From Carettochelys insculpta (Eukaryota; Chordata; Testudines; Carettochelyidae), in assembly GCF_033958435.1 (NCBI RefSeq), contig NC_134137.1, positions 65,798,001 through 65,862,000 of the forward strand: a DNA stretch of 64,000 nt, given 5' to 3'. The translations under genes were made by a program, and so were the position numbers. The notes beneath the pieces are model-generated. The model had not been told where the DNA came from and searched no databases. It worked only from the letters and a program-made list of their open reading frames with translations. Below, piece after piece: positions 23,465-36,424 of this stretch (its first letter is position 1; each line of letters starts with the position of its first letter).

Positions 23465-24896
23465 GTGAGTCTGCTCCCAATAATGGTAATAATTAATTAC
23501 AGAAGTGTAGAAAAGATAAAGCCATGCACCCTCTGGGCAGGCTTTGTGGCTGATGTAAAAGCAGAGTTAAACACTCTCACTGCCCTTTGCAGATGACCCA
23601 GAATGGTTAGCAGATGCTTTCAGGCGTCTCAGCTTTTAAAATTTCAATGCCATCTTCCCAGCTGTGAGGCACGTGGGGCACATCTGGAAACTCGAAACAT
23701 CTAGTGCCAAATGAGGTTTGCTGCGGCTTTTAGCAGTTTTCTCCATTTACTATTAAAACGCAGCTTTCCTCATTACCAATGCAGAGAGAGAGACAGTGCT
23801 TCGAATGCAGCCCTGATGTGAGTGGACAGATGCTGCCACATGCCAGACAGCTCCGAGCCGTGAAAATAGGGGATGGAAAGCCACATCCAGGGCAGATTGT
23901 CACTTTCTTACCAAAGGGAGCAAAAGCTCAGGGGGTTCTGATTAACTCCTCCGACGAGGGAGGTGGCAGATAGTATGTTTTGCTAGTCATCTGAATACCA
24001 AGCAGTAACAGGGAGAATTCACTAAATAACACCACTAATGGTTAGTGCCCTCATTATCTCAAGACAGCAGAGTGGCCTGGCAGGTGGATAGAGACTTGCA
24101 GCCACCAGTGAACAGGGTCACTGCCCGAGGGTGGAAGGAATCTGCAGATGTGTCCCCAGTAGCACTGAGGCATCCCTGAGGTGGAACAGTGCTCAGCAGA
24201 TTGTCCAGGAATGAGCTGGTTGGGGATGAAGCCTAACAGGAGCCAATATTGACTGAAGATGTCAGGCTCCCTCCAACATATATTTCATCTCAGCTGGTTT
24301 CACCAGCCAACTTTTCCTTCATCCTTCCCATCTCAGCTGCTCCTACCAGGGACTTCCCTCCGAATCAAGCAGTCCAGTTCCAGCCTGCTCCGGCTTGCCT
24401 TTTTGTGTGCATCCGCAGGGTCAGCCAGGGCTAGCCTCACAAGGGTGCTCTGTAGTCAGCTAGCCACACAAGACCATTTGACACACATTTTTGCATCCGC
24501 CAGCCTTGCCCCACTGCTCATCCTGCTGTTGGCTGGTGCATATGGCACCAGATGTTCCGGGGTTAGCAATGTGCAACCCTTAGCCTGTTGTGCTGCCTGC
24601 CACCTTCTTCCAACCCCAGGGAGGGGGTGTAGTTTGCTGGTTGTTGATATGGCAGAGCAGATCACCCATCTCAAAGACCCTTTCCTCCTCTCTTGCCTCC
24701 TGCTGATTCCTCTGCTCTAGCAGGCAGCTGGCTGGCAGCAAGCAAGAAGTGGGAGCAGCCGTGGGAGCCTCAGGTGGTCAGGGAAAAGAACCAGCAGGGT
24801 TTGAGCCATAGCTGGGTTCTCTGCCCTTCTCTCAGAAGTTCCCACTGCCCCTGGGGGAGTGCCATGGCCTATGTTGCACAGGAGGTCAGACTAAAT
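23465..24896. other. Unassigned DNA, no gene seen
   Basis: Around 23600-23960 the sequence is unique and slightly AT-rich. An open frame at 24259-24720 has the look of chance (leucine/serine-rich, no domain). Confidence 0.35.
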
Positions 24897-25354
24897 CGGT
24901 GTGGGCAAAATAAGGCCCATGGGCCTGATGCAGCCCACTAAATTGCTGGGTCTGGCCCACCACCATCTCATGGCCCAGTGGTACTGTCAAGCAGGCTCCC
25001 TACCTGTTGTTTTGCTGTGTCCATCCCTCTGTCTGGGCAAGGCTTGATTACACTCCCCCCACCCCAACTGTGCTGGCCCCAGCCCTTCCCCCACCCAGCG
25101 CGGAGCCTGGCCCACCCCCACAACAGAGCCCCCCGTCCTCCCCACACTGTGCCAGCCCCAGCCCCAGCCCCGGCCAGGAAGGGGCCTGGCCCAGACCCCC
25201 AACAGTATGTTTCTGTCTAGAACTTTCTTCCAGGCCAACTTCTGCTTGCAAACGGGCTGCAACAGATCCTGTAGTGCCCTGTAAGAGCGCAGCCCTTCAC
25301 CATGTACCAAATTCTTGGAGTTGCCCCCGACAAAAAAAATATTGCCCATCCTTG
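24897..25354. mobile_element. hAT-like element, C-rich interior (tentative)
   Basis: 'cggtgtgggcaaaataagg' at the left and 'atattgcccatccttg' at the right (inverted: CAAGGATGGGCAATAT) look like hAT terminal repeats. The interior is very C-rich (25050-25200) with repeated 'ccccagcccc' words. I could not find an 8-bp target duplication. Confidence 0.5.
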
Positions 25355-26929
25355 GGTTAAGGCAGATAACAACCCATAGGAACTCTGGGTTCTAGTGTTC
25401 AGTCAGGACTTGGACTGAGAGCTGAGCTCCTTCTCAGTAGTGTTGTCATTCCTCAAAAGCTGCCTTGCTAGCCAGTAGCTCCTTGGCCCAAATACTGTCA
25501 TTTTTCTCACGGGTGTTAGCTTCTGCGACTAAATGGCACTGGGGTGAATTTGGCTGCAGGGACTGCTGTGTTATGGCACTGTGACGTTTGAGGCATCAAC
25601 CCTCATTGTAAATGGTGCTCTTCCCATTTAAATTTCTCATCTAATGCGCTTTGGGTCAGACTCATTATGAATCTGTTGGGCCACAGTTCAAGTCCAAATT
25701 GTACCAATGACAAAACTCCTAATTGCATCCTAGTCCCTGGATGAGGCAAAAGGCAGGAGTTGTGTGCCAGATACTCTGCTATGATATAATCAGCTGCTGC
25801 TGGTGGTCAATTAATGGGAAGGAAAAGTTGGCTGGAAAGACAGACAAAAGAGTGATTTTTTGTTGTGGGGGTGAATTTCATGAATTTTCTGTTGAAATTT
25901 CAAATTTTAGAAAAGATTCAGTCACTCTCAAAGGGTTTGCAATTTTTAGCGATATTTGCAAAAACTTGTGATCCAGCAGGTTTTGAACAGCTCTGGGGAA
26001 GGCTCTGAGAAGTCTCTGTCACCTCTCTTTCTAGCTACACTGAAGTTCTTGTGGCAACAACAGGCAGGGAAAGGGAGGGTATATGGTGATTTGGAGCTGG
26101 GTGGAACAGTCAGCAGCCCCAGAATGACAGTAAATAAATGAGTTTAAGCTCCAGGTAGTGCCAATGAAAATGAATGGTAGGTCTGTTGCTAATTTTCACT
26201 ACATTTATAAAGGGGCCATTTCCAGCTGCAATCTGATTTCTCACCATAAAACTCAGGTTAGGAGGAGCCCAGTCTGAGATGACAGTTGAACTGAAAAATG
26301 ATCAAGTCCGGGGACTGTGGTGCTCATGTGCTTTGGCAAAAGACATTGATTTTAATGATATCAGTGTTGATTGTACAAATGGGGCTAATTTGCATGAGAT
26401 TAGATTTGAAATACATGAAAAATTACACTTACTTGAGGTTTATGAATGTTGTATTCATGCTGTTGGAGCATCTGGTAGTTGCTAAATATAATTTAATATT
26501 AGCTCCACTTGGATATAGTTTTTGAGTGGTGGCTTTTTAAGAATGTTTATAGGCAAAAGTTAAAAGAAAAGCTAATTGCTTGAGTTCATGGACTTTGCTA
26601 AATTGTACTCAATGTCTTGCAGTTTTGTCCTGTCAGATGTTATCAGAAGTGTTTAGTTGCTTATGCAGATAAATATGCAGTTAAACTGCAGCTCACACTC
26701 TAACAGATCACTGCTGGTCAACACAGCCTTTCCAGGGCAGCATGATAACAAATGATACTCAAAGGCTGGCTGCAGTGTTTCCTGTTCTGGTTGTTTTATT
26801 GTATGTGAGGAGCAGCCAAGCAGGGTTGGTGACATGGATGTGGTCATGATTTCTCCCTTCTCCCCACCAAAAACTTGATCTGGAGTTGCCTGGAGCCACC
26901 ATAGTCTTCCCAAAAGAGGATATGAGGAA
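25355..26929. other. Unassigned DNA, no gene seen
   Basis: No recognisable exon or named repeat. Confidence 0.35.
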
Positions 26930-28582
26930 AAGCTGGTCAGGGAAGGTGTGGGACCTTTGCTGAATGAGGCAGGTAACTTAGTGACAGATGATGTAGAAAA
27001 AGCTGAAGTACTCTATGTTTTTTTTGCCTCTGACATCAGAGGCAAGTTCAGCTCTGACAGTGTTGTACTCGGCAGCAAAGAATGGAAAGAAGGTAGGCAG
27101 ACCTCGGTGGAGAAAGAGTAGGTTAAGAACTATTTAGAAAAGCTGGACATGCACAGATTCTTGGAGTCAGATTAAATGCATCCAAGGGTGCTGTGACAGT
27201 TGGATGATGTAATTGCAGAGGCATTGGCCATTATCTTTGAGAACTTGTGGTAATTGGGGTAGGACCCAGACAACCTTGAAAAGGCAAATGTAGCGCCCAT
27301 CTTTAAAAAAGTGAAGAAGGGTAATCCGGGGAACTACAGATTGGCTAGCCTCACCACAGTCCCTGGAAGAATCAAATAGAGGTTCCTCAAGGAATCCATT
27401 CTGAAGCACTTGGAGGAGAGGAAAATGATCAGGAATAGCTGACATGGTTTCACCATGGGCAAGTCATGCTTGACCAATCTGATTGCCTTCTGTGATGAGG
27501 TAGCTGGCTTTCTGGATATGGGGAAAGTTGAGGATGTAATGTACCTTGACTTTAGCAAAGCTCTTGATATGAGCTCTATACTTGCCAGCAACTTAAAGAA
27601 GTATGGCTTGGATAAACGAACTGTAAGGTGGATAGAAAGCTGGCTAGATTGTCAGGCTCTATTGGTACGAGCTCCATGCCAGTCCCAAGCCTGGATGAAG
27701 GAGGAGTGTTGATCAGACAAGTGTTGATGCACTGACCGTGAAACAACAATACAAATTAAATCTGATGCCAGTACAACCAAATGATCAAAGATGCTGGCTC
27801 GGACATTGCCCAGAAAAACAAGGTCCACGACATCAATTGAGCGATTGGGGTTGGGTCAATAAGTTGGCTACCGAAAGAAAATTACAACTAACACATATGT
27901 TATCAATTGAAACATGGAATGTCTGAACACTGTGGGCAACTGGAAAATTAGAGCTGCTTTGGAAGGAGATGGAGAGATACTGATGCGATATACTTGGACT
28001 GGAAGAAATGCATTGGATGGCATTGGAAGAGATGTGAAGTTGCGAAGTCATTTGGTCAGGAAGTGAAAGTAATCATGAAGCAGGAGTCAGATTCCTTCTT
28101 AGCAAAACAGCTAGAAGAGCATTATTAGGATACTAACTGGTGAGTGCAAGAATAATGGTAGCGAGTTTCAAAGCAAAACTGTTCAACATCTCAGTCATTC
28201 AGGTGTATGCACCCACGTTGGACAGTACAGAGGAAGAGATTGGGCTATTCTATGAACACTTGACAAAGACAGTGGAGGAGATACTGAAGAAAGATGTATT
28301 GATCATCAGAGGAGATTGGAATGTGAAGGTTGGAACAGATAACAGAGGTTGGGAGAGAGTCATGGGAAGGTTTGGATATGGAGAAAGAAACGAATGAGGT
28401 GAGAAACTACTAGAGTTTGCTTTGGAGCACAAGATGGTGATCTGTAATACAAGCTTCCAAAAAAGGGCTGTAGGAAGTGGACATGGCAATCAAATGACAG
28501 GAAGTCCAAGAATATGATAGATATGATTTTAATAATAAGAAGATTGGTAACATCAGTACAGCAGTGCTGAACTTTCCAAGGA

Positions 28583-29398
28583 GTGGATATAGACTCGGAC
28601 CACAGTCTAGTTATTGCAAACATCAAGATAAAACTCAAAAGAAAGTGTAAGGCACAGTTTAAGAAAAGAAGAGATGTGGAGAGGCTAGGTGAGGAAGAAA
28701 CAGGGAATGCGTACAGACCAGCACTCAAAGAGAAGATAACAAATATCACCACAGAGAAGGACCTAGGTAAGGGAGTTGTAGGGATAGCCATCGCTATAGA
28801 AGAGGCAATTGAACAGACTGTTCCAGAAGAAGAGAAGATCAATAAGAAGTGGATTACTCAGGAGACATTGAAGCTGGTTCAAGAGAAGAGAGCACTGAAG
28901 ATCAGAAGAGATGTCTCTGAGATGGCAGAACAGCAATATAGGATGAAATGCAAAGAGGTAAGGAAAGCAGCCAGAAAGGATAAGGAGAAATGGCTAGAGG
29001 AGCAATGTGAAGATACAGAGAGGTATTACAGTGAATGTAAGACCAGGGAGGTATATAAGACAATTAGGAGTATTAATAGGAAATGGCAACCAAAGCAGAT
29101 GGCAATCAAAGATGAGAATGAAGAAGTGCTCATGAAGAGGGAGAAGATTGTGCAGCAATGGACGAGATATTGCACTGATCTGTACAAAGCACAGTTGGAC
29201 CTGAGTGTCTCAGAGAAACTGATTGAAGAACTGAAAAAGATATCTCCAATGAGCATTGAGAGCGAGACCAATATTTCGAAGGAGGAAGTAGAGAAAGTAG
29301 TGAAACAACTAAAGAACAGCAAGACCCTTGGAAATGATAAGATAATGGAAGAGATGATCAAATACGGTGGAGAAAGTAAGATTCAGGAAATACACTGA
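28583..29398 (+). pseudogene. RTE LINE 1 ORF: end of endonuclease, linker, start of RT
   Basis: The longest uninterrupted piece of LINE 1 (271 codons, charged, Lys/Glu-rich). It opens with MDIDSDHSLVI, the conserved SDH box at the end of AP-type endonucleases, then a 150-residue linker likely to be coiled-coil, and ends in the first reverse transcriptase block. The frame is closed by a stop before ICHCG-like sequence. Given the many breaks elsewhere it is a relic. Confidence 0.85.
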
Positions 29399-30160
29399 CT
29401 ATGTAATATAGCATGGAAAGAGGGGAAAGCACCTAAGGAATGGGCACGATCTGTGCTAGTGACAATACGCAAGAAAGGAAGTACATTGGAGTGCAAGAAC
29501 TACAGAACAATTGCCCTAACGAGTCATCTAGGCAAGGTGCTAATAATGATACTGATGGAGAGCCTCAGATCGCAGATAGAAGAACATATAGCAGATGAGC
29601 AAGCAGGGTTCAGAAAAGATAGAAGTACCATACATCAGATAGTGGCACTAAGACTGATAGTGGAGAAAGCTCAATGAAAGAACAAGAACGTATACACTTG
29701 CTTTGTTGATTTTCAAAAGGCATTTGACAGTATGGATCTGAAAGTGACTTGGGCAGTGTTGGAGTCGTACAGAGTGCATAGCAGACTGATATGGTTGTTG
29801 AAGGATATCAATGACAATGCAGAGGCAGCGGTGAGAACGTATTGGGAAGTTGGTTTAAAACAAGTAGAGGTATGAGACAAGGAGATCCCATATCGCCAAG
29901 TATCTTCATCACGCATCTGGAAAGAGTGATGGACAAGATCAAGGAAGAGGTAGAAGGGATATCTGTGCAAGGGAAAAAGAATTAACAACTTGAGGTTCAT
30001 GGATGATATAGTTATTGTTGAGGAAGTTGAGGAGAAGCTAGCGAAAACAGTGAAGGTGCTAAAAAAAGAAGGGAGGCAGTTCGGTCTGATTATGAGCATT
30101 GATAAAACAAAAACAATGGTATTTGGAGATAAGGAAATAGGAAGGAAGATCAGTGTAGAT

Positions 30161-30851
30161 CACAGAATCACAGGGCTGGAAGGGACCTCAGGAGGTCATC
30201 TAGTCCAGCCCCCTGCTTCAAGCAGGATCAACCCCCACTAAGTCATCCCAGCCAGGACCTTGTCCCGCCGGGACTTAAAAACCTCTAGGGATGGAGAATC
30301 CACCACCTCTCTAGGGAACGCATTCCAAAGCTTCATCACCCGCCTGGTGAAGTAGTTTTTCCTAATATCTAACCTACACCTCTCCCTCTTCAACTTCTGA
30401 CCATTACTCCTTGTTCTGCCCTCTGACACCACTGAGAACAGTTTCTCACCCTCCTTTTTAGAGCTCCCCTTCAGGAAGTTGAAGGCTGCTATTAAATCAC
30501 CTCTAAGTCTTCTCTTCTGTAAACTAAACAAGCCCAAATCCCTCAGCCTCTCCTCATAGGTCTTGTGCTCCAGCCCCTTAATCATTTTTGTTGCCCTTTG
30601 CTGAACCTGGTCCAGCAAATCCACATCCTTTTTTCACTGGGGGGCCCAAAACTGGACACAATATTCCAGATGTGGCTTCACCAGTGCTGAATAAAGAGGA
30701 ATAACTACTTCTCTAGATCTGCTTGAAATGCTCCTCCTAATGCACCCGAGTATGCCGTTAGCCTTCTTTGCTACAAGGGCTCACTGTTTACTCATATCCA
30801 GCCTTTCATCCACCATAACCCCTAGGTCCCTTTCCATTCTCCTGCTGCTGA
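30161..30851 (-). mobile_element. CR1 LINE 3' end inserted in RTE LINE 1
   Basis: Minus-strand CR1 tail. The plus strand starts 'cacagaatcacagggctgg' and the reverse frame at 30238-30624 is open for 128 codons, encoding the ORF2 C-terminus ([36 protein letters not shown]). GAT on each side (30158-30160 and 30852-30854) may be target-site duplication. Joining the RTE sequence across the insertion is consistent with one uninterrupted RTE reading frame. Very similar to the copy at 7788-8506. Confidence 0.92.
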
Positions 30852-31476
30852 GATGGTATTGAACTAGAAAATGTAGAGAAGTTCACATATTTGGGGAGCA
30901 ACATAACATATGATCTAGACTGTGAAAAGGAAATAGAGACTAGAATAGCGAAAGCAAGAGTGAATTTGAAGGCAATGGATAAGATCTGGAAAAGCAAATG
31001 ATTAGCTTAGGAGCGAAGCTGAGCATCTTGAAAACGTGTGCATTCAGCAGCATGTTGTATGGATGTGAGACATGGGTGATAACAAAAGATTTGAAAAGCA
31101 GAATATTGGCAGTTGAAAGGAGTCGTTATAGAAAGATTCTGAGAATAGGATGGATGCAGAAAGTCACTAATGAGGAATTATATAGAAAGGTACAGCTGAC
31201 AGAGAACCTCCTGCAGAAGGTTATAAAACGAAAGCTACAAATATCTGAACATATTTGCAGAATGAACAACAAATGAAAAATCAAGACCCTGATGTTTGGC
31301 ATAATGAACAGTTTGAATAGGAGAGGCAGACCCCACGGAGAATGGACAGATGAAATAGTAGATTGGTGTGGAACTAGTCTACAGAAACTAAGCCACTCTG
31401 CACTGGACAGGGAAAGATGGAAGGCAAAGTGAAAGAAGCATCAGACACCAACGGGTACTGAGCCCACAGTTATTGT

Positions 31477-31502
31477 TGATGATGATGATGATGATGATGA
31501 TG
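31477..31502. repeat. (GAT)n tail of the RTE LINE
   Basis: Eight tandem GAT units at the exact RTE 3' end, followed at once by CR1 sequence. Confidence 0.9.
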
Positions 31503-31795
31503 AATGGCCCTTTGTCTTGTTGGCAGCCAGTATCAAGAGGAATACCTGAACAGTCAGTTATGGAATCAGTTTTATTTAACATCTCTTTTAATGACCTGGA
31601 TGAGTGGATGAATTGCATCTTCAGCAAATTTGCAGATGATATTAAACTATGGGGAGAGGTTGATATGCTGGAGGGTCGGCATAGTCCCTACAAAGCCATA
31701 GCCAGGATGATTTAGTAGGGTTTGGTCTTGCTTTCAGTGGGGGTTGGACTTGATGACCTCTTGAGGTTTCCTCCAATTCTATAAATCTGTGAAAA

Positions 31796-33055
31796 GTCTG
31801 AATTCTGTGTTTTTCTGAGTCTGGCTTTGCCAGGGTGCAGTGTATATTGTGGGAAATGTTCTCACATGCCTTGCATGGAGTGCATTAGGAGGTACAGGGA
31901 GCTTTCCCTTTTCCCCTTTCCTTCCCCAGAGCAGGTCACAAATAGGGCATAATATAGGGATCTAGTGCTTTTGACTAGTAGCCAAGTAATCCAGTGATGG
32001 TGGGGCCAAGGGGCTTGGGGCATGGCAAGCTTCCTGGCTATTTTGCACTTACACTCTCTTCAGCAGGGAGGTTTACTCATCAGGGTCGAAGGGCTCTGAT
32101 GCAAGGTCATAAGTTCAAAGCTAGCAGCCACCTTTTAGGTTTATTACAGTAATAGAATAAAAAGGAAATGTTTAATACATAACTAACTGTGCAAATAACC
32201 TTCTTCTGCTCAAAGCAAAGGCTTTCCCATTACAGTGATCAGAGCAAGCAGGATTGTAGTTTCATATTGTACCGTAAACACAGATAGCTCATTGCCCTTC
32301 GGAAGGCCAGATTTAATTGAGTCATGTTACTTTTGACATGCCAATGTGTTGGATTTCAATGAGAGATCATTTGTCTGTTTAATTGCTGCTTATGAACTGT
32401 GTTTTCTTTCCTGGATTTCCTTCTGTTTCATTATGTCAAGGGGCCCGGACATTCAGGTTGAGATTTTTGGCGTCCTACGTGTGATCTTGAAGCACCTTGA
32501 AAAATTAGTGGTAATCATTTAACCATTGGTCCAAGCAAAACAAACATAACATCATCCAAGGGTACGTGTTCAGTAGTTCATACATCAGTTCTGTTTTAAG
32601 TGTCTTACCACCTCAACTAGCTGAAAGACATTTTGGAGTGCTTGGCAAACAGAGCCTAAAAGGAAGGAGTTTGTTGCAAAGGTGCTGCCTGCAGACCATG
32701 AAAAAGACAAAGACAGAAATGACCCCCTCCATCCTCTCTACGATCTGGTGAAACTTCACCACGGGGCACTATCACCTCAGACTTTAGCTGGCACAGCTCT
32801 GCATTGGTGTCTATCACTTGACCTGGTGCAGTGCCACAGCAGAGCACTGGAAATACTCTCAGGTTTTGTGTGTAAGAGACTTTACTTAAACAAAACTTGC
32901 AAGCGAGCATCCGAGGAACCAGCTTCTACTTTATATCCGTTTATGTTGTAGACTGTCAAGGAATCCTTCTATAAAAGCTGACCTGCACCTCAGACTACAC
33001 CCAACCTGAGAGTCTGACAGAGGCCATGAGGAGAGAAACGCTCTTTCCTTCAGCC
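31796..33055. other. Unassigned DNA, no gene seen
   Basis: Unique-looking. The 32150-32420 part is AT-rich with low repeat content and might be conserved non-coding DNA, which cannot be tested here. Confidence 0.35.
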
Positions 33056-33059
33056 TAAG

Positions 33060-33345
33060 GTCAACATTTTCAAAAGCACCAAACTGACTTATGGGCCTAG
33101 GTCACATTTTCAAAAGTGGTTTAAAGCGAGATTAGAGGCACTTTTGAAAATGCCCATAGGTACATATCTGCATCTTTCAGCACTTAAGTTCTGTCAAACA
33201 TTTGGCTTTAAGGCATTTTGGACCGTTAAGTATAATAGAAAAAATCCCACTTCCGGCTAAGTCTTTTTTTTTTTTTTAAAAATGGGGCTTAGGTTCCTAA
33301 GCCACCTAGATGCTTTTTGAAAAATTTACCCTAGATCCTCCCAAA
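33060..33345. repeat. Interspersed repeat with 'ttttgaaaat...cctaag' words
   Basis: The blocks 'tgacttatgggcctaggtca', 'ggcacttttgaaaatgccc', 'gcttaggttcctaagccacc' and 'tttttgaaaaatttaccct' form inverted pairs. I know this as a common repeat of reptile and bird genomes but cannot name the class. Confidence 0.5.
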
Positions 33346-34823
33346 TGCTTTATTTGTGCAGCCCTTTATATAAAACTGAGCTCTTGAGGAAGAATTGGGG
33401 AAGTCAAGGAATTTTGATTATCACTTGGGGGCATGTTCTTAAACTGATCAGATGCACAGGGTGTTTTTATTAAGAGTGAAGGGTCTGATAAATATAGAGT
33501 TTAAAAAGCCTGTGTTGGTGAGCAGCTGTTATCTCAGTATCTTTATTTACATATTCAGAGAACACTGACGCAATCAAAGTACCCAAGGAGTGACTTCTCA
33601 GCCTGGGAGCAGATACAAATTAGTGGTTAGTTTTGTGTGACAACTAGGGAAAATGTTATGCAAGACTGTACAAAAATATTTGCCTTTAGTTCCAAGTCAA
33701 CTAATGGGAAAAAATTGAGAGTTTTCATGATATGGCTAGGTTTTATGTAACAGAGTGTACTGACCCTTCAAGCATAAGGGGGAGCCAGACCCCCTCCTTT
33801 CAAGGATGTTGGTGTCAGCAGAGGCTCAGAAATCATCTGAAGCTGGAATGAAGGCAGCAGTTAGCATTGGGATGGGATGATCCCAGTTCACCATCCCATA
33901 AAGAACCTGAGAGCAGGAGCCCATGGTGTAGGGTGAGACAGTGACCCATCTCAATCTGGAGAAGCTTTCAGAAGGAGGGTGGTGTACATGCTTCCTTCAG
34001 CATGTGGCTAGAGGAAGGAAAGCAGAGCTCAAAGATGAGGCTTCCGCGGAGCAGAATAAGGTCTCCCTGGATGACAGGAGAATTGGAGATGGGTTTGCAC
34101 TGTGAGGATACCATGATGGACCTTGTGTTTGGGATACTGACCACTAATTTGAATTACTTGGGGCTACTAATCCTGTTTCAGGGAGCAGCTGGTGATAGCC
34201 TGGAGAGAACTCCCACAGGTCTGTGACGAGAAGCAGCATAGGGAGGGACCTGCAAAAACACCTCTAGCTATAAGGGGACACTTGGCAAATGGCAGCTTTG
34301 CTACCTTTTGCATGAGAAGCTGGGATTTGCCAGGTCAGAGAAGCAGTCATATGGCTGGAACCAGCTTCTTCAGAGACAGGTGCAAGTAACCCCACAGTGG
34401 GCCATTGTGCAACAACCTTTTCATTGGGAAAATTCCTGCATGACTTCCTTTAGTTAAAGGTTGGCTTATTGCCAAAGCTGGGGGTTTATGAGGATTTATT
34501 TCTTTAGAAGTCATGTCTTATCCTACCTAATGTAACTGTAGATGTTCTCATTCTTTAATATAAGGCGTGTCCCTTTCTTGAGTCCCTGTAGGACGCTGAC
34601 CTCAACGACACCTATTGGCAATGAAGCCCACAGGAGGGTTATGTAATGTGATTTTTAGAAAAGTGTTTCCTTTTAGGGCTTTTCATTTGCATTGCCTTTG
34701 TCATGCTATGCTTCAGCAGCCTTATGTTCAAGCTACAGATTATTTTCCCCTTACTTAGGACATTAGGACTTTTTTTCAATTAGCTTCATCTTCTTTTTAA
34801 TTGCTCTTTTTGAAGGCATAGTG
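33346..34823. other. Unassigned DNA, no gene seen
   Basis: Nothing recognised. Confidence 0.35.
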
Positions 34824-35168
34824 CAGGGGGCAGCAACCCCACCACAGGAGCCAGGAGCGTCACACGAGCCGATTTTCATCAGCATACGAGGTGGGAGCTC
34901 AGCCCTGGCCCTCCTCCTCCATGCAGCTGCAAGCTTGCTCAAAGCCATGCTGCCTGTGGGTTAACAAAAGACCAGCTAATGCTACCAACCATTGCCTAAA
35001 TGGTAAAGCTCTGCATTTCAATTTATTAATGAAGTTGTAGTAAGTAGGACTCCTAGTGACTTTAAAAAGTATCACCAGCACTCGTACCACACATAGAGGT
35101 CAAAAGGTCAAAATTCTGCACACTTCCCCCCACCCCCGGCACCACCCCAGAAAGGTTGCCGACCCCTG
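34824..35168. mobile_element. hAT non-autonomous element (345 bp, perfect 8-bp TSD)
   Basis: The left end CAGGGGGCAGCAACC is mirrored by the right end GGTTGCCGACCCCTG. The 8-mer GCATAGTG occurs exactly before (34816-34823) and after (35169-35176). Both the end sequence and the 8-bp duplication are the hAT signature. The interior carries no transposase. Confidence 0.95.
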
Positions 35169-35176
35169 GCATAGTG

Positions 35177-36424
35177 CTAGCATTTGGTCTGATTTTCCCT
35201 CTGGAAAGGTCAGGCTTCATTACCCTATGCTGTGGACACTGTGACCGAGTGGGTAAGCTATTGTTACTGTTTTGAACTACTGCTTAGGATTAAGCTGGAA
35301 ATAGTTTCTTCTCCTGAGTGCTCTACAATGACCCATTCCAAGAACAATCATGCAGGATGGTGAGAAACTCCACCTCTATTCCTTGTTCTGTGGTCCTATT
35401 AGACCAGTTTACTGAAGTCATCCATTGGAATCATTTTAATAGACTTAGCTTCCCCATCTTTCCAGACTAGCATTTATCTGCCCCTTTCAGCATGCATTTT
35501 GCTGACTATGGAGGCAGTGAAAATGCTCCATCTCGTTCAGAATTTGGCCACCTTGGCTGCCATTAACTGTGAAACCCTCTGCACCTCATTCCTCCCTGGC
35601 CACAAGTCTACTTCCATTGACAGTTCAAGGTCTTGTTCCTGTTCTTCAGAATCATGAAAGGCAACAATCTCCTTCCTGGCCCACCAGTATAACTCAAGCA
35701 AAGACCCCTGTAGTCAGTAAAGGAAGAAAAGCAGAAGATTCTGCCATGCGGGACCTTGATCTAATTTACATGGGCAATGCTTAGGGACTGTGGCAATGGG
35801 CACTGCAGAAAACCCTAAGATAGAAAGACAGAAATAGAAAGATGTTTTGGCTCAAATGTTCACATGTGGCACTCCTTAACTTCAGCTGCTGGCTGAGCTT
35901 ATTTCCAAGCAAGAGCTCCTCCATAGGCATTTTGGTAAATCCTCAGCAGAAATTCATTTCAGTCATAAATACGCACCTCATGCTTGGTTTTTCATCATCA
36001 TTTATGCAGTGTTTTGTTTTCAGTCTTATGGGGAAGTGACTTTAACTGTAGTGCTCCTAAAACAAAATAAATGTAAATAACTAAATCAATTCATTTCATG
36101 TGAAAGCACGTCATCTACAAATGTTGGGTCACCCAGTTAGGGTGTACAATGCTAAGTGACTAATCACATAATTTGAGCATTGCTTGGTGAACATCAAATT
36201 CTCAAAGGAATATTCTCAGCGAGCAGTTCATAAGGAATCTATATATTTGACCTCTGTGTACACAAAACAGTCATTGAATGAGTCTTGGATATTCACAATA
36301 TGCTTTTGTTAATGGTACACAGAGCTGCATAGAAGACAAAAATTCTGTTGTGCAAAGGGTTCTGAGATTTCCAACTTTAGCTTCGCTCTGAATCAGAACA
36401 AAACCATGAATTTGCAAGTCCTTA
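35177..36424. other. Unassigned DNA, no gene seen
   Basis: Unique-looking. No exon with convincing splice sites. Confidence 0.35.

Larger units (their letters stand above)
27720..31502 (+). mobile_element. RTE-clade LINE 1, decayed, with GAT tail
   Basis: An almost full-length RTE retrotransposon. Its protein combines an endonuclease that nicks target DNA and a reverse transcriptase. Endonuclease parts: IETWNV near 27905, VIQVYAPTLDSTEEEI from about 28195, RGDWNVKVGT near 28310, and DSDHSLVIANIKIKLK from 28592. Reverse transcriptase parts: ADEQAGFRKDRSTIHQI near 29595, CFVDFQKAFDS from 29700, MRQGDPISPS near 29872 in another frame, and FMDDIVIVEE at 29997-30026. The C-terminal block with YGCETWVI lies near 31056. 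The 3' end is a (GAT)n run at 31477-31502, usual for RTE. In-frame stops and frameshifts are many. A CR1 is inserted at 30161-30851. Confidence 0.9.
26930..31795 (+). mobile_element. CR1 LINE, split by an RTE insertion
   Basis: Plus-strand CR1 with part of ORF2. From about 26930 to 27700 the sequence runs 'ggacctttgctgaatgaggc', then reverse transcriptase blocks including GKSCLTNLIAFCDEV at 27455-27500 and VMYLDFSKALDM at 27536-27571. It breaks at about 27,670-27,720 and resumes near 31503 with 'tcttgttggcagccagtatc' and KFADDIKLWGEVDML at 31624-31668, the catalytic box. The 3' UTR follows, to about 31795. Stops and indels make it inactive. The homologous points on either side of the gap show that the RTE entered an existing CR1. 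Confidence 0.88.

Noticed and set aside
24259..24720. A 153-codon forward open frame
   Set aside because: Leucine/serine-rich without motif; starts inside ordinary unique DNA; no splice context.
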